Below, piece after piece: positions 48,370-59,849 of a stretch of DNA of 64,000 bases. Every line of letters begins with the position of its first letter. Within the stretch, counting starts at the first letter, position 1. This DNA is from Lunularia cruciata (taxonomy: Eukaryota > Streptophyta > Marchantiopsida > Lunulariales > Lunulariaceae). Position numbers and translations under genes: made by a program. The notes beneath the pieces are model-generated. The model was given only the letters and a program-made list of their open reading frames with translations, had not been told where the DNA came from and made no database searches. The stretch covers positions 67,274,944 through 67,338,943 of the forward strand of contig OX419755.1 in assembly GCA_948567375.1 (NCBI GenBank). Direction: 5' to 3'.

Positions 48370-48850
48370 ACCAAGGAGAGAAATAAGAGAATGGAAGATA
48401 AGAATGGAAATCACATTAGAAACACTCAAGTGAGAGAAACTCCAAGTGACTAGCATGAGCTTAGGCTTTGGTATTTATAGTGAAGCAAAGAAAGGGTCTT
48501 GAGAAGCTTCCAAGGAAGCTTACCTCTCAAAGCCGCTTTCTTAGAGTGTAAGCTAAACTACCCAAGAGCTTCCTTCTTGAAGCCATCTACTTGGTGTACA
48601 AGCTAAGTTAGCCGTTGGTGTGCAAATTAAGTGTAAGCTAACTTGGTGTGCAAATTACCCAATTCTTGGAACATACCTAAAATGTTCTCACCAAGAAGCT
48701 TCTTGGATGCTTTGAGAACATTCTACCAAGAATCTTCCTAGATGCTTTTAGAATATTCTTAGAATTTCTAGCTACATTTAGCTTATTTTACTAACTCCTT
48801 AGCCTATGCTAATCTGTCCACTAACTCTATATTTTTACATATTCTCTCAC
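48370..48850 (-). repeat. Family C LTR, minus-strand copy, with heat-shock-like motifs
   Basis: On the minus strand it follows the integrase end at about 48,860 and contains GAAnnTTC units at plus-strand positions 48,503, 48,695, 48,716, 48,730 and 48,751. A TTCnnGAA lies at 48,574, and a TATA box (CTATAAATACC on the minus strand, about 48,472-48,482) comes next. The leader (agcctaagctcatgctag on the minus strand) matches 10,680-10,700. It includes the first part of the LTR that the 10.5 kb copy lacks. The outer edge is approximate. Confidence 0.75.
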
Positions 48851-48859
48851 TGCTAGTTG

Positions 48860-49534
48860 GTGACATCCTCATTACCATGGAATCTTCAAAATTTTGTAAG
48901 GCCAGTTGTGCATTGTGGAGATGGAAAAGAGGCTCCCATTTGGCATTCAGAATAGGATGCACTTTCTTGAGGACTTTCTATTCAATGTGTCATTGGTGGC
49001 CATTGTTGGATGTCATGAGATGCAAGTATACGATCAACTTTGCATTCCTCATGATCATTGATAGGGATGAGAGGAGGACACAAGTGGAGAAGGATGATGG
49101 GTTTGAGACAAAGGGTTTTAACTTTGAAATATGGAAGACAAGATGGATCTGCATATAACTAAGAAGAGCAAGTCAACATGCAATAAGAGAAATAACATGA
49201 GTAATCTCAAAAGGACCTATCCAATTAGGAGCAAGTTTATAAACTTGGGTATCAAGCAAGGGATGAAGGTTATTGGAAAAAAGCATGACCTTATCACCTA
49301 GTTGAATGGTGAGATCACATCAATGCTTATCAACATATTGCTTTTGCCAATATTTTGCAACAAGAAGATGAGACTTGGCCCGGTGTAAGAATTTAGATAT
49401 GGAATTTGGAAGTATGTGTGACCTAAGATGGTGGAGGAGCAAAAAGATAATATGGAACAAGTGGATCTTACACATACTTAAGGAAGAAGAGAGAAAAACT
49501 AGTACTTGACTACTTGTAATTATTATAGGCAAAC
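48860..49534 (-). pseudogene. Family C integrase C-terminal domain (piece 1)
   Basis: On the minus strand, frames read KYWQKQYVDKH, DLTIQLGDKVMLFS, YKLAPNWIGPFEI, the common end of gypsy integrases (KLAP..IGPFEI). The gene is interrupted at 49,534 by CC element copy ii and resumes at 53,303. Stops are frequent. Confidence 0.8.
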
Positions 49535-49907
49535 TGTGGTGCCCACATTTTTTGTTTTTTTCAAAATAAAGGAGAAGAAGTGTATAGAGAAGTCGGATTG
49601 CGCATGTATGGGCGAAGAAGGAAAAGAAAAGAGTCTTTGGGGTGAAACCCAAAGTAAAGTGACTTCGGGTCATAAGGCAAAGTACTCGGAAATGCCCTGT
49701 CAGCATACAACCCGAAGTAAAATGTCTTCGTATCGGGGGGAGCTCAACCCAAGGTGAAGATAGTCTAACAACCTTTTGTCGGGGCGAGAAATTCAAGAAG
49801 GGGCCGTTTAAAAACTGGTGAAGGTTTATTGATAGTGACAGGTGCATGCCAGAGGTGTGATTTCTTGGTAGAAACTCAAAGTAACGGAAGACGAAGAAGT
49901 GCAACTC

Positions 49908-49915
49908 TATAAAAA
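49908..49915 (+). promoter_or_regulatory. TATA box of CC element copy ii
   Basis: TATAAAAA, conserved with copy iii (complement of 60,937-60,944). An ATG follows 20 bases downstream (49,935), also conserved (60,917 on the minus strand). The start site would lie near that ATG, so a later ATG at about 50,074 is a candidate translation start. Confidence 0.65.
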
Positions 49916-50073
49916 TTGAACTTGCAACAACAAAATGTCAAGTAATTTTCCTTTGCCGTTGAGAAGTCGTCTTGCAGGTGATTGGAGGAAGGGAAATAGA
50001 GTTGGAATTGTGTAAGTGCGCAAGGGAGAAGTCACAAAGAGTGAAATTGAGAGAGAGTGAGAAAGTAGAAGAG

Positions 50074-50769
50074 ATGGGAGGAGGAAAGAAGAACTCCGAA
50101 TTTGCAATGAGAAATCATGCAATTTGGAGGTTAGACGTGATAGCAAGGATCGAAGTCTTGAGCCGACTTTGGATCACATTTTTGGCATGGAACTCGAATG
50201 TAAGTTTTCCAGGATTCATGATAGAAATCATCGAGAGTAAGTGTCTCGATGGACCCAAGGAAGAAGGGAAGAGAGGAAATCCGGCTCACTAGACAGAGTC
50301 GGACTAGAGACTAGTACTCGGGAAGGAGGCAGGATCGGAGCAGGGAGCCACGTTCTTGGGGAAGGGAGAGATAGCTCAGGAAACTCAAGAGGTGAGAGAC
50401 AATTTCTCGTCAAAGAGAACGAAGAATAGGTATAAAGTTGAGAGTTACAAGGATCCAGTGAAGAGAGGGATCGTGAGTGCTCTCATGGCAATCTTGAAGC
50501 CGGAGAGAACAACTTATGTGATGAAACACCAAGCGGTTTTCTTCCATAAGTTGTTTGCAGGAGAACCTATAAATTGGGCGAGGTGCTTCCATGGGAGGAC
50601 GAGACAGATGGTGTGGAATTTGCGGGATAAGTTGCCACCACATTACATCGTGCTGTTTGCAGCACATTTTTACCTCGGGTTGAATTTGCTCAACTTGGCG
50701 GAGCGAAACAGAATGGTGTCTCACTTCCATCCTGACTTGAGAAGAGAAGTCAACGTGGAGGAACAATAG
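50074..50769 (+). pseudogene. N-terminal globular domain of the CC element protein, copy ii
   Basis: From an ATG near 50,074 (MGGGKKNSEFAMRNHAI) the frame gives a compact, Trp- and Arg-rich region: RLDVIARIEVLSRL, GATFLGKGEIA, HQAVFFHKLFAGEPINWARCF, LRDKLPPHYIVLFAAHF, SHFHPDLRREVN. Stops at 50,290 and 50,305 replace Trp codons of copy iii. The pattern is loosely like gag-like or plant mobile-domain proteins of plant transposons, but I cannot name the family. Copy iii keeps this part open for about 145 codons, from 60,917 down to about 60,480. Confidence 0.55.
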
Positions 50770-50929
50770 TACATTCTCCAAATCCGCAGCACGGATGAAT
50801 ACTACATGAAGACGGGTAAGAGCGTGGAGAGAAGCGAGCACTCCAAAATTAAAGAAGAGGAGTCGGCAAGGAGAAGCCAAAGACATCAAGAAACCTCAGA
50901 AGGTGCAGAGAAGTAACCCAAGGTGAAGT

Positions 50930-52510
50930 ATGATGGTGATTGAGTCGGAGGACGAAGACTCAGAAGGAGAGACCGAGCTCAAAATGGAAGACTCGAAACA
51001 TGAGGAGGAACGTGAACTAACATTGCAAAGCGGAGATACAAGCAATGAAAGTGATGAAGGGGGAGAGATGACATCAGTGCCGGCGGTTGACGAATACGAA
51101 GAAGAAGTGCAAGCCAAGATGGAGGCCGAAGACAACACACAATTGGAAGACAAAGTAACTGTGCCCAAGGAAAAGAAGATCACCGTACAGCAAGGAATTT
51201 GCTCAAGACATAAGGCAAAGTGTGAAGCGGAGCCGAGTAAAGTGAAGGAAGAGGTAGGAGAAAGCTCAAGAAGTGAAGCGTCACTTCCGATACAAAGACT
51301 GCAGAGAAGAAGGCGAGTATCGGATGAACACGAAGTACAAAGAGAAGTGGCCAAACGAGAAGAAGTAATTCCGAGTGATGGAGTGGAGTACCTACGGGAA
51401 GTGGTGTGTCCGTTGTTGGTAAAGTTAGAACATAAGAAGAAGGAAATGCAGTCGACATGTCCGGAGGTAAAGATTGTATTGCAGGTGTTGGCGAGATTAG
51501 AAGAAGAAAATTTGGAGTTGAAGAAGAGTATAATCCAAGGTGAGGAGGAAAGAGAAGTACTGCGAGCGGAGGCAGTAGTAAGAAGTCAGGTAATTGAAGA
51601 CCTAAAGAGAGAAGTAAATTATCGAGAGGATCTTGTGAAGAAGAGTGATATAGCAAGGGAGAGACAAGTAGCGGAGTATGAGATCTTGAAGCAGCAGTTT
51701 GCTAATTCAAGAGTAGAAGTAATCCATGCTATGGCGAGGGTAGCAGCAAAGGATCAGGAGCTCGATAAGGTGATGGAGAGTGTTGAGGAGAAGAAGCAAC
51801 TCTGGCAAAGAGAGTTGGCATCATGATATAGGGAAGAAGAAAGACTACGCAAATTACTTTGTAATCAAGAGGAGAAGATTGTACAGAAGGAGAAGGAGAA
51901 GGAGACGGTGAAAGCTGAGGAGGAGGAGGAGTTAGCGATGTACAGAGAGGACTGGCTTGCAGATTGAGAGCGAGAGAGGAAGACCAGATTGGAGCCAGTG
52001 AAGGAAATTGTCCTCAGAATGAATGCGATGCTAAGTACAGAAGCCAGTATTTGGATTGAGGAGATGAGGCTGCATGAGTTGAAGTTGTTGGTGTAGGAGA
52101 CAAGGCGAAGACAAGCAAAAGACACAAATATGAATGCCTTGTTGATTAGTCTCAGAACTTGGGTAGACAAGAAGATATTAGAAGTAGAAGACAACATGTC
52201 AATTAGATTAGACTTAGTGAAAATAGAGATGGAAAAGCTTCGGAAAGATGTTCAAACCAAACCCAAAGTAAATAACGTAGGAGTACAAATGTCTTCGGAG
52301 TTACCAATGGAGACATTAGAGAAGAGTGGGTCGGGAAATAAGGAGTTAGATAGATTACCCACTAGTGGAATTTCAGATCAGGAAAGAGAATTGTTGGAAT
52401 TGGTAGAAGAAGTAGAAGATATGAAACCCGAGGATAGAGTAGTAGGAAGTAAAATTGCTTCGGGTTTGGGTTTGAAAGCAGAGGAAGAAGTAGACATCGG
52501 ATCGGATTAG
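50930..52510 (+). pseudogene. Acidic linker and long coiled coil of the CC element protein, copy ii
   Basis: Open for 298 codons from the first readable start at 50,930, then only a few stops (51,824, 51,966 and about 52,096) to the end at 52,510. The first 80 residues are rich in Asp, Glu and Ser (ESEDEDSEGE). The rest is Lys/Glu/Leu heptad sequence (KLEHKKKEM, LARLEEENLELKKS, EKLRKDV). No zinc finger, protease or polymerase is seen. In copy i the linker and the upstream domain share one frame, so here a frameshift near 50,770-50,930 separates them. The protein would have been about 850 residues. Its function is unknown. Confidence 0.7.
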
Positions 52511-53302
52511 TAACAAATTTGAGATTTGAAGAGGCAGATATGAAGAGGTGCATTGTCATTTTGGATCTGCAGGTTAGAAGAGTTGTTGTAGAACGGTATA
52601 GTTGTTAGAACTGTCAATTTGTTCACTATTTAAGAGTGGCATTTGAAGTATCATTTCTGATTATAATTTTTGAGAATAGATAAAACAAAGTGCAGTGAAG
52701 CAGTGCTTGTCGCTTGAGCTTGATTCCAAGTATCAGCTTTGCAATTGTATTTGGGAGTGTGTGAAGAAATTTGAAGTGCAAGTCAGTGTGCTTGTTGGAT
52801 GTTGGATTCCACAGCCTTGATCTTCATTCTAAGTGTTTGATCCTGAGTGAAGTGCAATTGGAGCAATGCCTTGACAGATCTGAGAGGAATTGTAGTGTTG
52901 GTAGTATTTTGCATTTGTGAGTGCAGTGCAAAGTTGATATGAAGCAATTTTGATCGAGGAAGTTGTGCCTTCAGTAGAGGGGTGGAACACAATTCTAAGG
53001 TGAAGTCGTTTTGCAGTGAAGTGCCGTTTTTGGGAGAGCCTAAATCATCACAATCAAGATTGTTTGGAAAGATTTGATGGAGTTGTGATTATGGAGTGTT
53101 AATTTGTGACAAGACTGTGAGTCAGTGCTTGTTACTCTCTTCTGGGTGTGTTTTCTACCTGAGAGACTAAAGAAGAACCCAAGAAGAACTATAATTGTTA
53201 CTTTGCTTTGTATTTGGACATTTCTGACTTGTATCTCCGCGGGAACAAACTTTACTTACCCAATTGTTGCAAAAGTGATATTTGCCGGGTTGTCACACAA
53301 AC

Positions 53303-54614
53303 TTGATACTATGAGACAAGTTTCCTAATCAATGAGGTGAACATTGACAAAGGCACATACCATATCCTCCAAAAGTGCAATTTTCTTGTTTTATTTTTCT
53401 ACCAATTTGAGGATGGCCGGCTATAGACAATGCAAGCTTGGTGCAAATAAGGTAAAAAATGCTTGCCAAAAATTACCAATAAAGCAAAGGTCACAATCAA
53501 AGATAAGATCTATTGGCATCCCATGGTGCATGAAGATGGTGTTAAAGTAGATCTTGGCCAATGTCGGATATATTCATGGTAGGTGCCAAATGAATTTGCT
53601 TGCTAAGCTCATTAACAAACACTACAATGGCTATATGGTTGTGGTCTCTATTTGCAAAGGATATGCTAAGGTCTAAGCTTACATGCTCTTGAGGGTGAGA
53701 TAGAATTGGTAGTGGTTGAAGGCAACTACTAGGCTTTGGTTATTGGCTTTGTTGTGTTTGTAGCTCTCTCTCACAAGATTGGACAAAATTTTGAACCTCT
53801 TGTACTTATGTTGGGCCACCACCATTGACATTATAGCTTACTCAAGGTCTTGTCCACACCCATGTGACTAGCAATTGGTAAGTTATGGCCTTCTTGAAAC
53901 CGCACAAGTCATAGATCACCTTTGGTTAGAACATAGATCTAATTCTCACAAAATAGAAGGCAAGATGACTTTGTACCAACTGAAAGAAGAGATCTTGTTG
54001 TAAAGTGGTCCTAAACTTGATTTGGATCTTTGAGTCAATTGATATTGTTGTAATTGCTATTATTATGAGAAATGAAATCTCAAATTGGGTCATCAAAACA
54101 AGGCATCAAGAATGACATGAAACTTTCTTGGTCAAGCTTGATGTTAAAAAATTGTAGTTGCTCTTCCAATCAATTATATAGACTCTTCATATAATCCAAA
54201 TGTAAGGTTTGTAACAAGTTTTTTGATTGGTCCACGTAATCACCTCTTTCCACAAGAGATAATGGCATCACATTTTTGTTTCATGTACCATAGCTAATTT
54301 TCTCTATCTCAAGTAGAATAAATAATTTTTTTTGCGTTTAGCTATTGAGATATATTTTTGTGGGATGCAATCTATCTTGGAATACGTATTGCAACACAAC
54401 TCCAATTACAAAGTTAGAAGCATCAAAATCAACCACACAAGGTAGTTGAGGATCATATAGTTAGAGTATGGTTATGAAGACACCATATTCTTAAGCTTTT
54501 TGAATGCCTCTTTTTTCTTGGTATTTCATTCAAAGCTTTCCATTTTCCCAAGAGATTGGTTGTGCAACCACATGAGCAAAATAATGGATGAATTGTCAAT
54601 ACAAACTTGTCAAA
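53303..54614 (-). pseudogene. Family C RT end, RNase H and integrase (piece 2, minus strand)
   Basis: The reverse complement matches 8960-10,300 of the first family C copy: the CTACCTTGTGTGGTTGA / TTTGATGCTTCTAACTTTG block (RNase H start) and GTGCCTTTGTCAATGTTCAC (integrase). It joins piece 1 (48,860-49,534) through the CC element insertion. At 54,614 it is cut by the family D LTR. Many stops; non-functional. Confidence 0.82.
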
Positions 54615-55170
54615 TGTAATACCATTAGCTAAACATATTATCTAGAGGTGGAAATTAGCTTGGTAAACTTAGAAAGGCTATTATATATGATGGCCTAAGT
54701 AGATTAGATAGAGGTGTCACCAAAAGAGTACTTCTTTTAATAGGGAAAAGGCCAAAAACAACCTAAAAACTAGAGCTTATTTTGAAAGCCTAAACAAACA
54801 AATTAGGCCTCAAAAATTAAAACTTTCCTTTCTTTTGGAGAAAAGATGTTGGAGAAAAATGCCTTCTCCTCATGTTCATCTCATTGAGAGTTTTCCAATG
54901 GTACCTCATCCATGCTATTTTGAGCTTCCTATAAGAAGATCCCTAAAGATTCCCTCTAGTCAAAATTGTTTATCCAACTAGATAGGACAAATATAGACAT
55001 GTTTTCCATCCATACAACTTAACTAAGTGTAAAGCTCTTTTGACAAGATCCTCTTTGCTATATAATAAAGATAAGATGCTCCTTTGGGGCATCAGAGTAT
55101 TGAGGACCAAAGCCTTATGTTTCTTTTCTTGTATTTTATTTGGGTTTTTCATATCCTTGGGAACATTATA
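54615..55170 (+). repeat. Family D LTR, second copy
   Basis: Begins TGTAATACCATTAGC directly after family C sequence and follows the copy at 28,509-29,240 without the internal duplication. It includes the TATA-like tgctatataataaag at about 55,056. It ends in the CTTGGGAACATTA region. It may be the 5' LTR of family E, which follows, though I saw no primer site. Confidence 0.75.
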
Positions 55171-55179
55171 AAGGTTTTA

Positions 55180-56605
55180 GAGTGGGTGTTTTAATCCCAA
55201 GAGAGTGGACCATCCCTCTTGGAGGAACACATGCTACTAAGATTGAATAATTTCAAAGAAAGAAAATATAACACAAAAAATAGATTGGGTGTGGCTTAGA
55301 GAGAGGATGGGATGGAGACTCTTAGTGCGCAATTATATGCACCTCACTTTTTGTTCTTGAATCCATTCCACATCAAGATTATGTACATCCAATGTGAGCA
55401 AGTGAAAGTATATCTTGTTTACTATTTTGGAGCAAAGTTCATGGACATAGTGATGAATTCACCAAACCCAATTATTCTACCTGTGGTGATATACAAAAAA
55501 TAGTGGGATTTGACAATCTACATTTTGTGATACTGCAATGGATCTAAAAATACCAAATCCTCTCCCTTTCAGCATTCAAGTAGAAATATGTTATATGGTT
55601 AGACCAAAAGTGATATTTAGGGATTTTTTAGTCCATAATTTTGATGAGGAATATAATCAATGAGTGACAGTCTCTAAGGTCCCCATGGTAGTCCTAATAG
55701 TCCGTGCCTCCTCCCAAGTGATCATATTAATTTCTATTGAAGTAGGAAGTAGCAATTGAGTGTTTTTTGTGTGTATGAATCATGGAACCATAGTTGTAGG
55801 ATATGTTGCACAAAATGCAAAGGATGTTGAATGAGTTTCAAGAGACCAAGATGATGATGGAGGCACTCTAAAGTCAATTATGTACCTTCAAGGATGATCA
55901 AGTAATGCAATAAGGAGAACTATCCCTTAACCAAATACCAATGGCCAAAGTACATGGAGAGTCACTCATGTTGATGACATTGACACGGGTCAACAATGAA
56001 GCCCCATTGTTACTATGGATGAATAAGATATGCAACATCAAGCCTTACAAGGGATAACATTCCACGAGAGTAGTGGAAAATTGGATTTCAAGATTGAATT
56101 GATACTTTTGAGTATTCATAATTGAGATCACTATTCATTCCATACGTGTGTTTGCATGTATGTGGGTACTTGATTGATAAAGCCCTCACATGGTATGATG
56201 TTTAGGAATAATCAATGTTGGTAGAAGGAAGAGAGATCACTTGGATGGCAACACAAGAAGGGCTATTAAAGAATTGTATTCCATGTAGATGGCCCAAGAG
56301 ATGAAGCAAAGTACAACATACAAGAGTACATGGAGGTATTTCTTGATCCCCAAGTTGCAATAACTAATATGAGTCCAATAAAAGCTCTTGAAAAAAAGAG
56401 CAAATTCACCAAGAGATAGTGGTACAAAATCCATGCACTATTTTCATCCTATGGAATTGGGCAATATTCAATTCTAAAACCAAGGAGCACAACCGCTCTA
56501 AGGAGAACATGGAAGTGGTTAGGAAAGGAGAGATGGAGTCCCACAAGAAGAAGGAGCTTGAGCAAAATAATGATATTGTTACAATTGCAACCAAATTAGG
56601 CATAT
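55180..56605 (+). pseudogene. Family E gag, degraded, cut inside its zinc knuckle
   Basis: Plus-strand frames show gag-like fragments (LTWYD-like, an EYM/VFLDPQ segment, KFTKR, YCYNC.Q..H). The CCHC knuckle lies at 56,575-56,605. It is interrupted after its His by CC element copy iii; the remaining Cys follows at 61,331 onward. Removing the insertion and one CATAT copy restores C-X2-C-X4-H-X4-C spacing. Stops are frequent. Confidence 0.75.
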
Positions 56606-57589
56606 TGTGACAACCCGGCAAATATCACTTTTGCGGTAATTGGGTAAGTAAAGTTTGTTCCCACAGAGATACAAGTCAAAAATGTCTAATATGAAGTCAA
56701 AGAGTAACAATGTAGTTCTTCTTGGTTGCGTCTTTAATCTCTTAGGTAGAAACCACATCCAAAAGAGAGTAACAAGCACTGACTCGCAGTCTTGTCAGAA
56801 AGTAACACTCCTTAATTACAACACCTTCAATTCTTTCCAAACAATCTTGATTGTGATGATTCAGGCTCTCCCAAAAATGGCACTTCACTGCAAAATGACT
56901 TCGCCTCAAAATTGTGTACCACCCCTCCACTGAAGGCACAACTTCCTTGATCAAAATTGCTTCACATCAAGTTTGCACTGCACTCACAAATGCAGAATAC
57001 TACCAACACAACAATTCCTCTCAGATCTGTCAAGGCATTGCTTGGATTGCACTTCACTCAGGATCAAACACACAGAATGAAGATCAAGGCTGCGGAATCC
57101 AACATCCAACAAGCACATTGACTTGCACTTCAAATTTTTCGACACACTCACAAACATAGACACAAAGTTGATACTTGGAATCAAGCTCAAATGACGAGCA
57201 CTACTTCACAGCACTTTGCTTTATCTATTCTCAGAAATTATGAGCACTGAACAACATAAGATTGCAAATGCCACTCTTAAATAGTGAATCAATTGACAGT
57301 TATCTTCCTAATGTACCTCTTCCTAACAACTCTACAAACTTGCAGATCCAAAATGACAATGCACCTCTTCATATCTGCCTCTTCAAATCTCAATTCTATT
57401 TCTAATCCAATCCAATGTCTACTTCTTGCTCGGCTTTCAAACCCGATCCCAAAGTAACTTCACTTCCTACTACTCTATCCTCAGGTTTCATAACTCCTAC
57501 ATCTTCTACCAAATCTAACAGTTCTCTTTCTTGATATGAAATTTCACTAGTGGGTAATCTATCTAACTCCTTATCTCCCAACCCACTCT

Positions 57590-58830
57590 CCTCTATGTCT
57601 CCAAAGGTAACTCCAAAGACATCTTTACTCCTACTTCATCTACTTTGGGTTTTGCTCTAACATCTTTCCGAAGTTTATCTATCTCCAATTTCACTAAGTC
57701 TAATCTAATTGTGATATTGTCTTCTACTTCCAATATCTTCTTATTGACACGAGTTATGAGACTTATCAACAACGCATTCAAATCTGTGTCTTTCGCGTGT
57801 CTCCTCCTTGTCTCTTGCACCAACAACTTCAACTTGTGCAACTTCATCTCTTCAATACGGACACTGGCCTCTATACTTAGCATTGCATTCATCCTAATTA
57901 CAATCTCCTTCAATGACTCCAGTCTCATTTTCCTCTCACATTCCCAATCTGCAAGCCAATCCTCTTGGTACATTGCCAATTCTGCCTCAAACTAGGCTTT
58001 CACAACCTCCTTCTCCTTCTGTACAATCTTCTCCTCATGATTACAAAGTAACTTTTGCAACCTCTCTTCTTCTCTATATTGCACTATCAACTCTCGTTAC
58101 CACAACTGCTTCTTCTCTTCTACACTCTCCATCACTCTATCAAGCTCTTGTTCCTTCTCAGCTATTCTTGCCATAGCATGGATAATCTCTAATCTTGAAT
58201 CAACAAACTACTGCTTCAAGATCTCATTCTCAGCTACTTGTCTCTCCCTTGCTATGTCACTCTGCTTTACGAGCTCCTCTCGATTCCTTGCTTCTCTCCT
58301 GAAGTTCTCAATCACTTGATTGTGTACTACTGCCTCTACTTGTTGTACTTCCCTTTCCTCCTCTCCTCGGATTATACTCTTCTTCAATTCCGAGTTCTCT
58401 TCTTCCAATCGGGCTAACACCTGCAACACAGTCTTCACCTCCGGACACTTTGACTGCATTTCCTTCTTCCTATGTTCCAACTTCACTAGTAAAGGACACA
58501 CAACTTCCCATAGGTACTCCACTCTGTCACTCATGGCTACTTTGACTTGTAGAGTGATCTCCTTCTTCACCTCTTCTTCTCTTGATACTTGCCTTCTTTG
58601 TTGAAGTCGTTGTATTGGAACAGACGCTTTACTTCTTGAACTGGCATTCTCCTCTTGTCTTACCTTGCTTGGACCCGCTTCACACTTTGCCTTTTGCCTA
58701 GAACAAACTCCTCTTTGAATGGTAACTTTTCTCTCTTCCTGCTCTGGCACTTCATCTTCTAACTTCACTTTACCTTCCTCCTTGATCTCCATCTTGACTT
58801 CTTCTTCTTTTGCGGTGTCGTCGGTAAAAT
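57590..58830 (-). pseudogene. Coiled-coil part of the CC element protein, copy iii
   Basis: On the minus strand the acidic linker remnant (MEIKEEGKVKLEDEVPEQEERKV) and coiled coil run from about 58,830 with an open stretch of 209 codons to 58,208. They then continue, with stops, to about 57,593 (LKEIVIRMNAMLSIEA, VEDNITIRLDLVKLEIDKLRKDV). The order matches copies i and ii. Linker residues before 58,830 are lost to the replaced segment. Confidence 0.7.
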
Positions 58831-58900
58831 AGCCCACGTGTACCCTTGAGGCTTTTGGTGTGATAAATTTTCTTTTTCTCTTTCAGTTGTTGTAAGGAAC

Positions 58901-59059
58901 ATGGATTTATCTCAATATATCTTGGGTGTGGTTTTATGCTACCTTGCCACGGGAGATATTTCCTATATTAATGTGAAGCTCGGGAAAAGTTATGGTATTA
59001 TTAGCTCAAGGAGTCTTTTAATCGGGCTTGAGCCAAGAAATGATGTTGTGTTACACTAG
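58901..59059 (+). CDS. Small ORF of 52 codons, unknown
   Basis: ATG (MDLSQYILGVVLCYLATGDISY...) to TAG. It follows a CT-rich stretch ending in a splice-acceptor-like tttcag. It has a short hydrophobic N-terminus. It may be chance or the end of a captured exon. Confidence 0.2.
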   Translation: MDLSQYILGVVLCYLATGDISYINVKLGKSYGIISSRSLLIGLEPRNDVVLH

Positions 59060-59314
59060 CTCAGGTTTGTTTTATGTTATTGGAGTGAAAGAGTGTATTC
59101 CTTAGTGGAGGAGCAAAAAAAAAAGACTCTTTTGAGTTGGAAATACTTTGGGAGGCTTTTAAAGGAGTTTTGACAATGAAAGGTTTGGGGAATAACAACA
59201 TGAAAAAGTTAGAGGATAGGGAAGGAACTCAGCTCGGGAGGAGAGGTTCTTCGGGGAGGACAGGACTTGGAGAGGGGAACATGTTTTTGGGGCAGAGGTA
59301 GCAGAAGGGAGTTT

Positions 59315-59339
59315 GGGGGGGGAGGGGGGGGGGGGGGGG
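59315..59339 (+). repeat. Long G tract
   Basis: About 24 bases almost all G (interrupted once by A). It could form a G-quadruplex and is a likely sequencing or assembly trouble spot. It creates a poly-proline reading on the minus strand. Confidence 0.8.
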
Positions 59340-59849
59340 ACGAGAAACCGGAGTGCAGTGGTAGAAGCTGAGGGACTGTTGCAGATGTAAACATGTGAGA
59401 GAGAAGTATCGAGGGTTTTTTTTGGAGTGACAGGAGAATATCAAAAAAGAGAGAGTGACATAGAAGAATCAAAGGGTTTTGGGGAGGAGAATCGAAGGGT
59501 TCAGGAGAAGAAGGCAGAGATTCAGCCAGGTAAGAAGAGAGAGGGTTTAGCCAGGATCTAAAGCAGAAACTAGGAGAAGGATCTTCTGAGAGGACAAGTA
59601 GTATCAAAAGGAGAAGAAGAGAAGAAATTGCAAGGGAAAAACAAGGAAGGTATTTGGGAGAACAAAAATCAGCAGAAAGGTTAGCAGGACAAAGGCATCC
59701 CGAAGGGCTTGGCAGGAATAGAAAAATCTCAAAGGGTTTTGGCAGGACAAAAGAGTCGGGAAGGTTTTTCTGTAGGGAAGGGAAAGAAAGAGAAATCCTG
59801 AAACAATTTTGGCAGGAACAAAGAAATCTCAAAGGGTTTTGCAGAAAAG

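Larger units (their letters stand above)
49535..53297 (+). mobile_element. CC element copy ii, complete, with target duplication CAAAC
   Basis: Starts TGTGGTGCCCACATTTT and ends GGGTTGTCACA. CAAAC flanks both ends (49,530-49,534 and 53,298-53,302), and family C integrase continues on both sides. The total is 3,763 bp. I find no copy of the first bases near the end and no copy of the last bases near the start, so it has no LTRs of its own. It has a promoter-like TATA, one long disrupted ORF, and an 780-bp tail. Ends in TG...CA with a 5-bp duplication fit integrase-mediated insertion. Confidence 0.85.

Noticed and set aside
49320-49904. 194-codon minus-strand ORF spanning the CC element edge
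   Set aside because: It crosses the insertion junction at 49,535; only the part below 49,534 is integrase.
59209-59832. Proline-rich 207-codon ORF on the minus strand
   Set aside because: It arises from the poly-G tract and purine-rich low-complexity DNA read in reverse; no domain.
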